This document shows, in pieces, positions 32,995 through 41,356 of a stretch of 64,000 bases of DNA. Position 1 is the stretch's first letter. Every line of letters starts with the position of its first letter. The notes below the pieces were generated by a model. That model searched no databases and was not told the DNA's origin. It saw only the letters and a program-made list of their open reading frames with translations. The stretch lies in NCBI RefSeq assembly GCF_004745645.1, contig NZ_SRMB01000007.1, positions 113,332 through 177,331 on the forward strand, given 5' to 3'. Source of the DNA: Hymenobacter metallicola (GTDB lineage: Bacteria > Bacteroidota > Bacteroidia > Cytophagales > Hymenobacteraceae). The position numbers and the translations under genes were made by a program.

Positions 32995-33033
32995 AAAAAA
33001 AGCCCGGCCGCATGGATACAGGACCTGGCTTTT
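32995..33033 (-). terminator. Probable terminator of the LytTR regulator gene
   Basis: AAAAGCC (32998-33004) pairs with GGCTTTT (33027-33033). The minus strand continues into a run of T (complement of the A tract at 32995-33001). The short stem makes this a weaker call. The rest of 32741-33059 shows no gene. Confidence 0.5.
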
Positions 33034-33059
33034 CAGAAGGGTAAGAACTCCGGACGAAA

Positions 33060-33803
33060 TCAGCTCCAGCGGCTGAGGAACTGCATAAAGGCTTCCTTGT
33101 ACTGGTCGCTGACGGCCAGCGTGGCACTGCCGATCTGCACCGTATTGCGACGCACGGCCTCAATCTTGTCCAGGGCCACAATATAGGAGCGGTGAATGCG
33201 CAAAAACCGGCGCGCGGGCAGCTTCTCTTCCATGGCCTTCAGGCTCATCAACGACAGTAGCGGCCGGGTGGCACTGCGCAGATGCACTTTCACGTAGTCT
33301 TTAAGGCCTTCCACGTACAGAATATCGTCCAGCGCCACCCGTACCAGCTCGTATTCCACCTTCAGAAACAGGAATTCCTCTTCCGCAGCCACCGGTGGCG
33401 GGCTGGCGGCGGGGACCTGCGTTCTTTCGGCGTACATCTTGGCCTTGGTAGCGGCTCGCAGAAACTCCTCGTAGCTGAAGGGCTTCACCAAATAGTCGAG
33501 GGCATCGACGCGGTAGCCTTCTAGGGCGTACTGATTGAAGGCCGTGGTAAAGATAATGCGGGGTCCGGCGCCGGGTTGGCCCCGGTCGAGCACCCGGGCC
33601 AGTTCCAGGCCAGTCAGCTCCGGCATCTGAATATCGAGGAAGAGCAGGTCCAGGTCGGGGTGCTCGTGCAGGCTGCGTAGGGCCTCTACCCCACTCGAGT
33701 ACTTCCCGATCAGCTCCAGAAAGGGAGTTTGCTCGATAAAGGCCACGACCATGCCCAGGGCCAGGGGTTCATCGTCGACGGCAATGCATTTTAGGGTGGT
33801 CAT
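33060..33803 (-). CDS. LytTR family response regulator
   Basis: A 247-residue two-domain regulator. The receiver domain (1-120) has the acidic pair Asp10/Asp11, phosphoacceptor Asp57 (LFLDIQMPELTG), Thr in FTTAF and Lys in YLVKPF. The C-terminal LytTR DNA-binding domain (about 145-245) shows LYVEGLKDYVKVHL and RFLRIHRSYIVALDKI. Its start overlaps the kinase gene by 4 bases (ATGA), so the pair is translationally coupled. It probably controls nearby or distant envelope genes; targets are not visible. Confidence 0.93.
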   Translation of the reverse strand: MTTLKCIAVDDEPLALGMVVAFIEQTPFLELIGKYSSGVEALRSLHEHPDLDLLFLDIQMPELTGLELARVLDRGQPGAGPRIIFTTAFNQYALEGYRVDALDYLVKPFSYEEFLRAATKAKMYAERTQVPAASPPPVAAEEEFLFLKVEYELVRVALDDILYVEGLKDYVKVHLRSATRPLLSLMSLKAMEEKLPARRFLRIHRSYIVALDKIEAVRRNTVQIGSATLAVSDQYKEAFMQFLSRWS

Positions 33804-34879
33804 ACGACGTGCAAGGTTAGAAAAACGCGGAATTCGCCCTCCGGTGTGGCCTCTTCTACCCGGAGCGAGTAGCGGCCGGGGTACAGCAGCTCGAGGCGGC
33901 GCTGGGTATTGGCGAGCCCAATGCCGCTGCCTTCGTCGAGGCTGGTGGCCGAGGCCGGGAAACGGGTATTACGCACTTCCAGCTCCAGGGTAGCGGAATC
34001 AGGCTGCCGCACGGCTACCAGAATACGGCTGGGCAAGGTGGCGCTGACCCCGTGCTTAAAGGCATTTTCGACGTAGGGCAACAGCAGCATGGGCGCAATA
34101 GGCACGTCGCGCACGGGTTCGGGCCACTCCAGCTCCACCCGCACCCGCTCGGTGAGGCGCAGCTTCATCAGCGTGACGTAGTCCTGCACAAAGGCCAGTT
34201 CCTTGGAAAGCAGCGTGGTATCGGCCGTGGTTTCGTAGAGCACGTAGCGCATCATGCGCGAGAGGGTATGAATGGCCTGCCGGGCGGCGGCGGCATCCAC
34301 CACCGTCAGGGCGTAGATGTTGTTGAGCGTGTTGAAGAAGAAGTGCGGATTGATTTGCGCTTTGAGCAAGGACAGCTCCGAGTGAATTTTCTGCTGCTCC
34401 AGCTCCTGCCGCCGCTGGGTGTCGGTCTGCCATTTCTGCACGGCCGCAATGCTGGTACTGATACCCAGCACGAGCAGCGTGGTGAGCAGCCCAATCATAT
34501 CGAAACGCCGGGGCCGCAAGCTGCCTCTGCCCGCTCGGAAACCGCCCCCCCGAAACTGCTGGTCCATCAGCTGCTGCAGGTTCAGCCACGACTCGGTCAG
34601 CTGCGCGAGAAGCATCACAGCGGCGGTAGTCAGCAGAATGGTAGCCACAAACCAGCCCACGTGCCCGCGTAACAGGAGCCGCGGCACGCTTACGTAGGCC
34701 GTCAGGTAGAAGGCCGCTACCCACAGCCCAAACACCAGGGCCTGCTTGATCCAGAACTGGGGCGGAATGGAAAACCGGCCCAGAACGGGGTTGAGCAGCA
34801 CCAGGCTGAGCGCAAACAGCCCCCAGACCAGCACATGAATCAGGGGCGTCAGGTAGCGCCGAATCGGAAAGGGAGGCAT
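33800..34879 (-). CDS. LytS-type sensor histidine kinase
   Basis: A 359-residue membrane kinase with four hydrophobic segments (about 12-32, 44-63, 75-93, 128-147), then a coiled linker and the His_kinase domain. The phosphoacceptor is His179 in AQINPHFFFNTLNNIYAL. The ATPase part has PYVENAFKHG and GSGIGLANTQRRL. This is the histidine kinase type that partners LytTR regulators. The frame is open to 34936, but the ATG at 34879 starts the first helix properly and a -7-like box lies just upstream. Confidence 0.92.
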   Translation of the reverse strand: MPPFPIRRYLTPLIHVLVWGLFALSLVLLNPVLGRFSIPPQFWIKQALVFGLWVAAFYLTAYVSVPRLLLRGHVGWFVATILLTTAAVMLLAQLTESWLNLQQLMDQQFRGGGFRAGRGSLRPRRFDMIGLLTTLLVLGISTSIAAVQKWQTDTQRRQELEQQKIHSELSLLKAQINPHFFFNTLNNIYALTVVDAAAARQAIHTLSRMMRYVLYETTADTTLLSKELAFVQDYVTLMKLRLTERVRVELEWPEPVRDVPIAPMLLLPYVENAFKHGVSATLPSRILVAVRQPDSATLELEVRNTRFPASATSLDEGSGIGLANTQRRLELLYPGRYSLRVEEATPEGEFRVFLTLHVV

Positions 34880-34899
34880 AAACTGCAGGATCAGAAATT

Positions 34900-34907
34900 T
34901 AAACTTA
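34900..34907 (-). promoter_or_regulatory. -7-like box upstream of the LytS/LytTR pair
   Basis: TAAGTTTA on the minus strand has one mismatch to TAnnTTTG. It would give a short leader of about 14 bases before the ATG at 34879. Confidence 0.3.
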
Positions 34908-35035
34908 GTGCATCCGCCGGCCATGGTGCCGGCCAATGGACCACTGTCGGCATTGCCTCGACTGCTCCCTTGCTTTCATCGACCAGTGCAACGCCCGCGC
35001 CGCAGCCAGGAGTTACTGTTAGTTTACTGGAGTCC

Positions 35036-36196
35036 TTAAAAAGCCTCGCCGATACTGAAGTAGAAGCCGTTGGAGCCGTCGCGGCCAAAGCCGTAGTCAA
35101 AGCGAATATTGAGCCGGTCGCGCCGGTTGTATTTGAAGCGGATGCCGGCCCCGCCGCTGGCTTTGAGCTCATTTCTGCTTAAATCCGCCAGGGCATTGCC
35201 AACCTGGCCTAGGCTGCCGAATACCACGCCGTTGAGCCGCCAGAACAGCGGCCGCCGCAATTCGGCCTGCAGGGCCAGCAGTTGCCGGTCGCGGTAGCGC
35301 CCTTCGTAGTAGCCCCGCAGAATTTTTTCGCCGCCCAGGTTAGCCAGCTCCCGAAACGGGACGTTGCCGGTGTGAAACTGCCCGAGCAGCTGCGTGGCCA
35401 GAATGGTTTTGCTGGTCGGGCGCAGGGGCTGAAAGTGGCGGGCATCCACCACAAACCGGTTGAAGTGGTAGCCACTGCCCAGGGCGGAGCCGTTGAACAA
35501 GGCGGAGAACTCCAGGTAATTGCCCCGGAAGGTACTCAGGATATTGTCGCGTCCATCATACAGAAACGACGGCCCCAGCCCCGATACGAGGCTATTCTGC
35601 CGGTATTCCCGCTCGGGCCGGGCCAGCAGCAGACTGGGCCGCTCGGTGGGCAGGCCCGGGTCGATATGCTTATTGACCTGCACATCGCGCAGGTTGGTCA
35701 GCCGATACTGCAACCCGGCAAACACGTTACGCTTCACCTGCCGCAGCACCCGCTGATTGATAATGAAGAGCTTGTACTCAATCACCGACTTATCGGCGCG
35801 GCTGGTTGTGGTGCCGAAGCCGTAGTAATTGATGGGAAATTTATAATAGTAGCTCAGCTCCCCTGTCACCAGAAACTGCTCGCCCGGCGTGAATACGTTG
35901 TGCGTGAGCTGCACCAGGCTCTGGCTGTTCTGAGTGCGCCAGGCCAGCAGGCGGGCGTTGGACTTCCGCACCATCGTATCTGGCCCGAACCGCCACACCG
36001 GCAACACGACCAAGCCGTAGCCAAAGCCGGTTTCGGGCTGCGAAAACACAATTGGGAACGGTAGAAAACTGGGCTTAGCGGCTTTGGTCTGGGCCGGGAC
36101 GGATAGCGCTAGCCGGGCAGAATCGGGAGCGGAAGATTGAGCATAGGCGCACGGGGCAAGCAAGCTTGCGAGCAGCATTGCAAACAAGAAACGCAT
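35036..36196 (-). CDS. Omp85/BamA-type outer membrane barrel protein, copy 1
   Basis: A 386-residue exported protein with a signal peptide (MRFLFAMLLASLL to AYAQ). There is no POTRA domain; the mature part is nearly all the 16-strand surface-antigen barrel. Recognisable parts are PETGFGYGLVVLPVWRFG, LYDGRDNILSTFRGNYLEF, LGGEKILRGYYEGRYRDRQL (the L6-type region) and a C-terminal strand ending in Phe (FYFSIGEAF), the outer membrane assembly signal. It is about half identical by eye to the gene immediately upstream. It may be a lipase-like or transport barrel; the function is unknown. Confidence 0.85.
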   Translation of the reverse strand: MRFLFAMLLASLLAPCAYAQSSAPDSARLALSVPAQTKAAKPSFLPFPIVFSQPETGFGYGLVVLPVWRFGPDTMVRKSNARLLAWRTQNSQSLVQLTHNVFTPGEQFLVTGELSYYYKFPINYYGFGTTTSRADKSVIEYKLFIINQRVLRQVKRNVFAGLQYRLTNLRDVQVNKHIDPGLPTERPSLLLARPEREYRQNSLVSGLGPSFLYDGRDNILSTFRGNYLEFSALFNGSALGSGYHFNRFVVDARHFQPLRPTSKTILATQLLGQFHTGNVPFRELANLGGEKILRGYYEGRYRDRQLLALQAELRRPLFWRLNGVVFGSLGQVGNALADLSRNELKASGGAGIRFKYNRRDRLNIRFDYGFGRDGSNGFYFSIGEAF

Positions 36197-36326
36197 GAGG
36201 CGAAACAGAGCGGTGGGGAGTATTGCCAAATAAGCAATAAAATATCCTATTTTCCCCATCCGAAGTCCGACTCGTTCCTGCCGGGCTGTTCGGCCCTTAG
36301 GCAAGCTGCTCCCTGGTTAAAAACAA

Positions 36327-36356
36327 CAGCCCGACTGAGGAAAAGCAGTCGGGCTG
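36327..36356 (-). terminator. Terminator between the two barrel genes
   Basis: CAGCCCGACTG (36327-36337) pairs perfectly with CAGTCGGGCTG (36346-36356). On the minus strand the stem is followed by TTGTTTTTAA. It lies after copy 2 and before copy 1, so the copies are probably transcribed separately. Confidence 0.8.
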
Positions 36357-36384
36357 GCCGTATGCGAAATTAGGTAGGCAGTGG

Positions 36385-37587
36385 CTAGAAAGCCTCGCCC
36401 ACGGCAAAATAGATGCTGGGGGCCGTATCGGTGCCGCCGGCGTAGTCGAGGCGAATGTTGAGCCGGTCGCGCCGGTTGAAGCGAAACCGCAACCCGGCCC
36501 CGCCGGCCAGCTTGGTGTCGCCCAGGCTGTACTCGCCCACCTTGTCGCCGACCTGCCCCGCCCCGATGAAGGCTGCCCCGTCGATGCGCCAGAACAGGCG
36601 CTGCCGCACTTCGGCCTGGGCCGTCATCATCTGCCGGCCCCGGAAGCGGGATTCATACAGCCCGCGCATCAGGCCGGCATTGTTGTAGAGCGACCCACCG
36701 ATGTTGGCCCCAATACCGGCCAGCTCCCGGAAGGGCACACTGCCCGCGTGAAACTGCCCCAAATACTGCAAAGCCAGAATCGTGTTGGTAGAGCCGAGCA
36801 GCGGGCGGAAATAGCGCAGATCCAACTGGTAACGCTGAAACTTATAGTCGCTGCCCAAGCCTTTGCCCATAAATAGCGCGTGGGCATCCAGATATACCCC
36901 GCGGTAGGTGGCCAGCACGTTGTCGCGGCCTTCGTAGAGCACCGAGGGCCCCACACCCGACACAATGCCGCCCCGCTGCTCCTGCTCGGGCAGCTGGCGA
37001 AACAGGCTGGGCCGCGATTCGCTAATGTCTTCAATCACCCGCACCTTGCTCGTATTGGTCAGGCGGTAACGCACCCCGGCGTAGAGGTTGTGCGCCGTAA
37101 TACGGGGCATGACCTTTTCATCGAACACAAACAGCTTGTAGCCGATAGTCGACTCGTCACTGGATCTGGTGTGGTTGCCCAGCCCGTAGTAGAAAAAGGA
37201 GAGGTCGTACTGGCTCAGCTCCCCGGCCAGATAGAACTTCTCATCGGGCGTGAAGATGGTGTGCGTCAGCTGAATAGTGCTCTGCTTTTTCTGCGTGTAC
37301 CAAGCAATCAGGCGGGCGTTGGATTTGCGCACCGTCGTGTCTTGCCCGAAGCGCCACACCGGCAGAATAGCCCCACCGTAGCCAAAGCCGGTTTCCTGCT
37401 GATAAAACAACACCGGCACCGGAATGAAATTGGGCTTGTCTTCCTTGCTGGTAACTAAGGGCGCAACGGCCGCTCCCGTGGCCAGCGGAGTTTCGGGCAG
37501 GGCAATGTCGGGAATGATAGGAGCCGTTTGGGCGTAGGTGGCTGCGGCAAGCAGATTGAGTGCCAGCAACGGGTAGAGAAAACGCAT
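36385..37587 (-). CDS. Omp85/BamA-type outer membrane barrel protein, copy 2
   Basis: A 400-residue paralogue of copy 1 with the same architecture: signal peptide (MRFLYPLLALNLLAA to YAQ), no POTRA domain, barrel segments QETGFGYGGAILPVWRFG and LYEGRDNVLATYRGVYLDA, and the terminal strand IYFAVGEAF. It has an extra segment (GANIGGSLYNNAGLMRGLYESR) where copy 1 reads GGEKILRGYYEGR, so the L6-like loop is longer. Divergence from copy 1 is considerable, so this is an old duplication or two ancestral genes. The next gene on the strand, UbiA-like, lies 94 bases upstream. Confidence 0.85.
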   Translation of the reverse strand: MRFLYPLLALNLLAAATYAQTAPIIPDIALPETPLATGAAVAPLVTSKEDKPNFIPVPVLFYQQETGFGYGGAILPVWRFGQDTTVRKSNARLIAWYTQKKQSTIQLTHTIFTPDEKFYLAGELSQYDLSFFYYGLGNHTRSSDESTIGYKLFVFDEKVMPRITAHNLYAGVRYRLTNTSKVRVIEDISESRPSLFRQLPEQEQRGGIVSGVGPSVLYEGRDNVLATYRGVYLDAHALFMGKGLGSDYKFQRYQLDLRYFRPLLGSTNTILALQYLGQFHAGSVPFRELAGIGANIGGSLYNNAGLMRGLYESRFRGRQMMTAQAEVRQRLFWRIDGAAFIGAGQVGDKVGEYSLGDTKLAGGAGLRFRFNRRDRLNIRLDYAGGTDTAPSIYFAVGEAF

Positions 37588-37681
37588 ACTAAAGAATTGG
37601 GACGAAGAGAAATACAAGCCAAGCTCAACACTTACGGTTCAGCTGCTCTCCTTTCCCTAACGCAAGCGCCCCGGCTAGGTT

Positions 37682-38596
37682 TTAGTCGATGGCCACCAGC
37701 AGCATCGACAGCACCCCGGCCAGCATAATCCATTTACACCAGGCACTCAGGCGGGCAAAGTCGCGGCGCCGGTCGGCCCGGGCCAGGTAGCGTCCCAGCA
37801 GCAGGCAAGGACCCAGCACGGTAAGCAGCAACCATAAGCCCAAGGGCCACTGCTGCAGTTGCAGGCTTCGCAAGGCCCCCCCGGCTACGAGCACTACTAG
37901 GTTTAGCAGGAAAAACCCCACGGCCCATTTTGTGCGGGCCACGCCCCACACAATGGGTAGCGTACGGCAGTCGTGCTCCGCGTCGCCGCGCATGTCTTCC
38001 ACATCCTTTACAATTTCACGGACTACCGTCAGCAGAAAGGACGCCAGCGCGTACACCCACACGATAGTCTGTCCGGTACGCATCTGCAGCTCGGGCAAGA
38101 GTACCAGCGCAGCCGTCAGCAGGGCAATGCTCAGGTTGCCCACCAACGCCAGCCGCTTGAAGCGGGCCGAGTAGCCCCACAGCAGCAGGGCTGAGCCCAG
38201 ATTGACCATACCCAGAACAGGCGAAAGTAAGCCCGCTACCACCACTCCGAAGCCCGACAGCAGTACATGAGCCAGCATGGCGTGGCGCCGGTTGATGACC
38301 CGCCCGACCACCAGCCGCTCGGGCCGGTTGATGACGTCAATCTTGACGTCGTAGTAGTCATTGATAATGTACCCCGCGGCCGCAATGCTAAGCGCGGCGG
38401 CCGTCAGCAGCAGAAACCGCCCCGACAGCAGCGAGGCCCAGGGCTGCTCGGGGTGCAGCAGGCAACTTTGCACCAGGGCCAGGCACAGGGCCATGATAAG
38501 CAGATTGGGAAAGCGAATCAGGCGTAGCAGCGACTGCCACCCACCCGCCCCGGCCGGAGCGCCGGCACTCTGCTGCCTGGAAGAGGAATGCGCCAT
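37682..38596 (-). CDS. UbiA-family prenyltransferase
   Basis: A 304-residue membrane prenyltransferase with about eight to nine helices. The first Asp-rich motif is NDYYDVKID (79-87) and the second is DVEDMRGD (198-205), both binding the Mg-diphosphate of the prenyl donor. It resembles the geranylgeranylglycerol-phosphate transferase-like group more than menaquinone MenA, but the acceptor cannot be read. The start at 38596 is chosen because a -7-like CATCTTTG lies at 38621-38628, overlapping the upstream end of the longer frame. Confidence 0.87.
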   Translation of the reverse strand: MAHSSSRQQSAGAPAGAGGWQSLLRLIRFPNLLIMALCLALVQSCLLHPEQPWASLLSGRFLLLTAAALSIAAAGYIINDYYDVKIDVINRPERLVVGRVINRRHAMLAHVLLSGFGVVVAGLLSPVLGMVNLGSALLLWGYSARFKRLALVGNLSIALLTAALVLLPELQMRTGQTIVWVYALASFLLTVVREIVKDVEDMRGDAEHDCRTLPIVWGVARTKWAVGFFLLNLVVLVAGGALRSLQLQQWPLGLWLLLTVLGPCLLLGRYLARADRRRDFARLSAWCKWIMLAGVLSMLLVAID

Positions 38597-38663
38597 AGAT
38601 ACACCAACGAAAAGCTGCGACAAAGATGCACCCGATACGGGCCGAATACTGCCGGGGCAAAAA

Positions 38664-38693
38664 AGAAAGCCTCTCCTACTGGAGAGGCTTTCT
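38664..38693 (-). terminator. Terminator of the cold-shock gene
   Basis: AGAAAGCCTCTCC (38664-38676) pairs perfectly with GGAGAGGCTTTCT (38681-38693) around a 4-base loop. It is followed on the minus strand by TTTTTTGCC. Confidence 0.85.
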
Positions 38694-38724
38694 GAAAAGC
38701 AAAAAACCTAATCAGGCTAACAGC

Positions 38725-38919
38725 CTACAGTTTCTTTACGTTAACCGCATTAACACCCTTGCGGCCTTCCTGCGTGTCAAACTCCACGCGGTCATTTTGT
38801 TGGATCTGGCCCCCGTTAAGGCCGGTTACATGGACGAAGAAGTCTTCCTTCGTGCCATCTTCTGTAATGAAGCCGTAGCCCTTCGACTCATTATAGAATT
38901 TTACGGTTCCTGTTTTCAT
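38725..38919 (-). CDS. Cold-shock protein (CspA family)
   Basis: A 64-residue single cold-shock domain that binds single-stranded nucleic acid and acts as an RNA chaperone. The RNP1 motif is KGYGFI (13-18) and RNP2 is DFFVHV (26-31). Length is typical. The ATG at 38919 gives MKTGTVKFYNESKG, the normal start; the frame continues upstream into the promoter region and is rejected. It has its own promoter and terminator. Confidence 0.95.
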   Translation of the reverse strand: MKTGTVKFYNESKGYGFITEDGTKEDFFVHVTGLNGGQIQQNDRVEFDTQEGRKGVNAVNVKKL

Positions 38920-38955
38920 GAAATAAAAAAGAAAATGGATGAATGGATGATTGGG

Positions 38956-38985
38956 TAAATATAAAGGGAATTTGGAAAACCACAA
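38956..38985 (-). promoter_or_regulatory. Promoter of the cold-shock gene
   Basis: The minus strand reads TTG (38985-38983), exactly 19 bases of spacer, then TATATTTA (38963-38956), one mismatch from TAnnTTTG. The leader of about 30 bases is short, unlike the long regulatory leader of Escherichia coli cspA. Confidence 0.55.
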
Positions 38986-39045
38986 TCAGGGTTTGGCCCC
39001 TTCTCAGCCAGATGTTGTTCAGCAGTAAGGCGGTGCGAAAACCGG

Positions 39046-39552
39046 TTAGTACCAGGTTTTCTGAGCTTTCATGACGGCCTCCACCAGTTCGCGCACGGCC
39101 CCGTGGCCTCCGGGCAGCCCGGCTTTGTAGTTGCTGATTTGCTGTACGTCACTGGCCGCGTCGAGCGGGCAGGCCGCTATAGCACAGCGGCGCATCACCT
39201 CGATATCGGGCATGTCGTCGCCCATGTAGGCGATGTGCGCCGGGTCGAGGCGGTAGGTATTAATGTAGTTATTGAAGATTTTCATCTTATCGGCCACGCC
39301 CAGAAAAATGTCGTGCACATCCAGAGACTCGAGGCGGCGGCGGACGCCCTCCTCTTCCCGGCCGGAAATGATGATAACCCGGTAGCCCCGCGCCAGCGCG
39401 TGCCGAATGGCGTACCCGTCGCGGATGTGGAAAGCGCGGGCCTGCTCGCCGGAGTTAAGCGCCAGCAGCGTACCGTCGGTCAAGACGCCATCAACATCGA
39501 AGATAAAGGCCTTAATAGCGGATAAGTCGGGACTGATACTGTCTGCACGCAT
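39046..39552 (-). CDS. kdsC: KdsC-like HAD phosphatase
   Basis: A 168-residue HAD phosphatase of the C0 (capless) type. Asp19 and Asp21 in FDVDGVLTDG form the catalytic pair, IIISGREEEGV contains motif II (Ser), and MGDDMPDIEVM is motif III/IV. KdsC removes the phosphate of KDO-8-phosphate in LPS inner-core synthesis; it works as a tetramer, which fits this size. It lies downstream of DUF2520, ferredoxin and iscX genes on the same strand. A nonspecific HAD relative cannot be excluded. Confidence 0.87.
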   Translation of the reverse strand: MRADSISPDLSAIKAFIFDVDGVLTDGTLLALNSGEQARAFHIRDGYAIRHALARGYRVIIISGREEEGVRRRLESLDVHDIFLGVADKMKIFNNYINTYRLDPAHIAYMGDDMPDIEVMRRCAIAACPLDAASDVQQISNYKAGLPGGHGAVRELVEAVMKAQKTWY

Positions 39553-39588
39553 AGTAAGCGGGAAAGGAAGAAGCGAAGTGGCCGATGC

Positions 39589-39828
39589 CTAGTTCTGGTT
39601 GTCGCGCCACTCGTAGACCCACTTGGCCTGAATCTGCTCCAAGTGGCCTTCCGTCGACTGTTCGCGGGTGCCCACGAAGTTGGGCAGGCTCAGCACCCAT
39701 TCCAGCAGATCGGTGAAACGGATGCGGTAGATTTTGGCCTCATCAAATTCATCCCCGAACTTTTCGTACAGCGCCATGGCGATGTCTTCGTGGTCGTTCC
39801 AGTGAATAGGGAGTTCAAAGTGAGTCAT
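39589..39828 (-). CDS. iscX: Iron-sulfur cluster assembly protein IscX
   Basis: A 79-residue acidic protein matching the IscX (YfhJ) family: HWNDHEDIAMALYEKFGDEFDEAKIYRIRFTDLLEWV then HLEQIQAKWVYEWRD. IscX binds IscS and iron and modulates cluster assembly. It is slightly longer than the enterobacterial form (66 residues). The ISC-type ferredoxin is encoded 118 bases upstream on the same strand, the same fdx-iscX order seen in Escherichia coli, though no iscS, iscU or hsc genes lie in this window. Confidence 0.88.
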   Translation of the reverse strand: MTHFELPIHWNDHEDIAMALYEKFGDEFDEAKIYRIRFTDLLEWVLSLPNFVGTREQSTEGHLEQIQAKWVYEWRDNQN

Positions 39829-39946
39829 TTTCAGGGGGTGTTGAGAGTGGAATGGTACCTATCGAACTCTGGCTGAGTAGCTGCACTGAACAGGCGTAGC
39901 CGTTGCTGCTGCCGCAAACCATCCTCCGCATTCGACCTTTTACGAG

Positions 39947-40276
39947 TTAGTGGCCCAGGAATTCCTGGCGGGGAATCAGCACGACAATGTCTTCGTTGCC
40001 CTGCATCACGCACTGGCAGCCCAGGCGGGAGTTGATGCGCGGGTTTACGGCGCGGTCGATGAAGTCTTCTTCTTTGTCGCTGATTTCGGGCAGATCATTC
40101 TCCCCCTTAAGAATATAGACGTGGCAGGTGCTGCAGCCGCAGACGCCGCCGCAGTTGTGCTGCAGGTGAATGCCATTATTCAGGGCCACATCCAGCACCG
40201 ATTCGCCTTCCGCTGCTACGTGCGTCTGGTCGGGCTGGCCGTCTTGAAACTGGAAGGTAATATTAACGGCTTTCAC
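39947..40276 (-). CDS. fdx: ISC-type 2Fe-2S ferredoxin
   Basis: A 109-residue adrenodoxin-like ferredoxin. Ligand cysteines are 42, 48, 51 and 87, the same positions as in Escherichia coli Fdx, plus extra Cys46 and Cys89. It begins MKAVNITFQFQDG at a GTG (40276). The longer frame to 40369 would run through a perfect -7 box, so GTG is preferred. It likely supplies electrons for cluster synthesis, next to iscX. It lies 58 bases downstream of the DUF2520 gene. Confidence 0.9.
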   Translation of the reverse strand: MKAVNITFQFQDGQPDQTHVAAEGESVLDVALNNGIHLQHNCGGVCGCSTCHVYILKGENDLPEISDKEEDFIDRAVNPRINSRLGCQCVMQGNEDIVVLIPRQEFLGH

Positions 40277-40309
40277 GGAGTAGAAACTTGAGCAGAGCAG
40301 AATTTGGGG

Positions 40310-40317
40310 CAAAGGTA
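40310..40317 (-). promoter_or_regulatory. -7 box of the ferredoxin-iscX genes
   Basis: TACCTTTG on the minus strand is a perfect TAnnTTTG and gives a leader of about 27 bases to the GTG at 40276. No -33 TTG was found at the right distance. Confidence 0.5.
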
Positions 40318-40334
40318 CGCACCCCGGCCCGTAA

Positions 40335-41171
40335 TTAAAGCGAAAGGCGGCCGTGGTTGTTTGGGGCACCCACAGTTTGTTGCTCTTGGATACTGGCAGT
40401 TAGCTGATTATAAATTGCCAGCCAGGTAGGGTGCTGGTGCAGCAGGGCCTGGTGCCGCTCCAGCGTAGCGGTATCGTGGCGCGCGGCCGGACCAGTCTGT
40501 ACCGTAAACGGAGGCTGCGCCAGGGCTTTTTGAACTGTTTCGCGAATCAGGGGCTCGAGCAACGTAAAAGGCAGTCCGGCTTGTTGCATCAGCGCGTACC
40601 CGACCCCGAACAGGTGGTTGGTAAAATTACAGGCAAACACGGCCGCTACGTGCAAGGCTTGCCGTTGCGGGGTCGCCACCGTCTCCACCAGCTGGCTTAG
40701 GCTCTGGGCTACCTCGAGCAGCAGGGTCTGGTCGGCGGGCTGGGCCGCTTCTACGCACAGCGGCACCGTGCTCCAGTCGATGAGGCGGCCGGCACTGAAG
40801 GTTTGGAGCGGATACAGCACGCCCCCGCGCACCGCTGGCCAAGCCTCAAATACAGCCAGCGGCAGGGCCCCGGCCGTGTGGACTACCAGGGCCCGAGGTG
40901 GCAGCGTGGCCGCTGCCAGTACCTGCGCCACGGCTCCGTCGGGCACGCTGAGTATGTAGAGGTCGGGCGTCGGCAGGCTGTGCAGCGCCAGGCTGGTAGT
41001 GGGCACCGCCCCGGGCACTGCATCGGCCAGGGCCTGAGCCGCTTCGGCCGTCCGACTCCAAATATGAGTAACGCGGTGACCAGCACGCCATAAAGCCGGC
41101 CCCAAATGTTGAGCCACGCGCCCGGCTCCGAGCAAGATAATCTGCCGGCAAACAGGAGTCTGGTGCATCAT
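40335..41171 (-). CDS. Rossmann-like and DUF2520 domain protein
   Basis: A 278-residue cytoplasmic protein with an N-terminal dinucleotide-binding fold (IILLGAGRVAQHLGPAL, about 11-27; then LYILSVPDGAV and LVVHTAGALPL) and a C-terminal helical DUF2520 domain (ALHVAAVFACNFTNHL, LLEPLIRETVQKAL). The overall plan recalls 6-phosphogluconate dehydrogenase-like oxidoreductases, but no substrate is known. In other Bacteroidota I recall it next to a KdsC-like phosphatase; here fdx and iscX lie between them. Confidence 0.85.
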   Translation of the reverse strand: MMHQTPVCRQIILLGAGRVAQHLGPALWRAGHRVTHIWSRTAEAAQALADAVPGAVPTTSLALHSLPTPDLYILSVPDGAVAQVLAAATLPPRALVVHTAGALPLAVFEAWPAVRGGVLYPLQTFSAGRLIDWSTVPLCVEAAQPADQTLLLEVAQSLSQLVETVATPQRQALHVAAVFACNFTNHLFGVGYALMQQAGLPFTLLEPLIRETVQKALAQPPFTVQTGPAARHDTATLERHQALLHQHPTWLAIYNQLTASIQEQQTVGAPNNHGRLSL

Positions 41172-41356
41172 ACTGAACTGGTAGATAGATTGGGGCCGGA
41201 AAGTACGCAGTACCCGTCTTTCTTTTCTGGGCTATCCATTTTTCAGGGATTTTTTAGCACCTTGTAGACGCGAACCTGTCTGATTGCGCTGGCTATCCTG
41301 ACCCTCGTCTTAAATGTTCATTTCTTTTCTTTCTTTCCTTACCAACCCATTACCTT

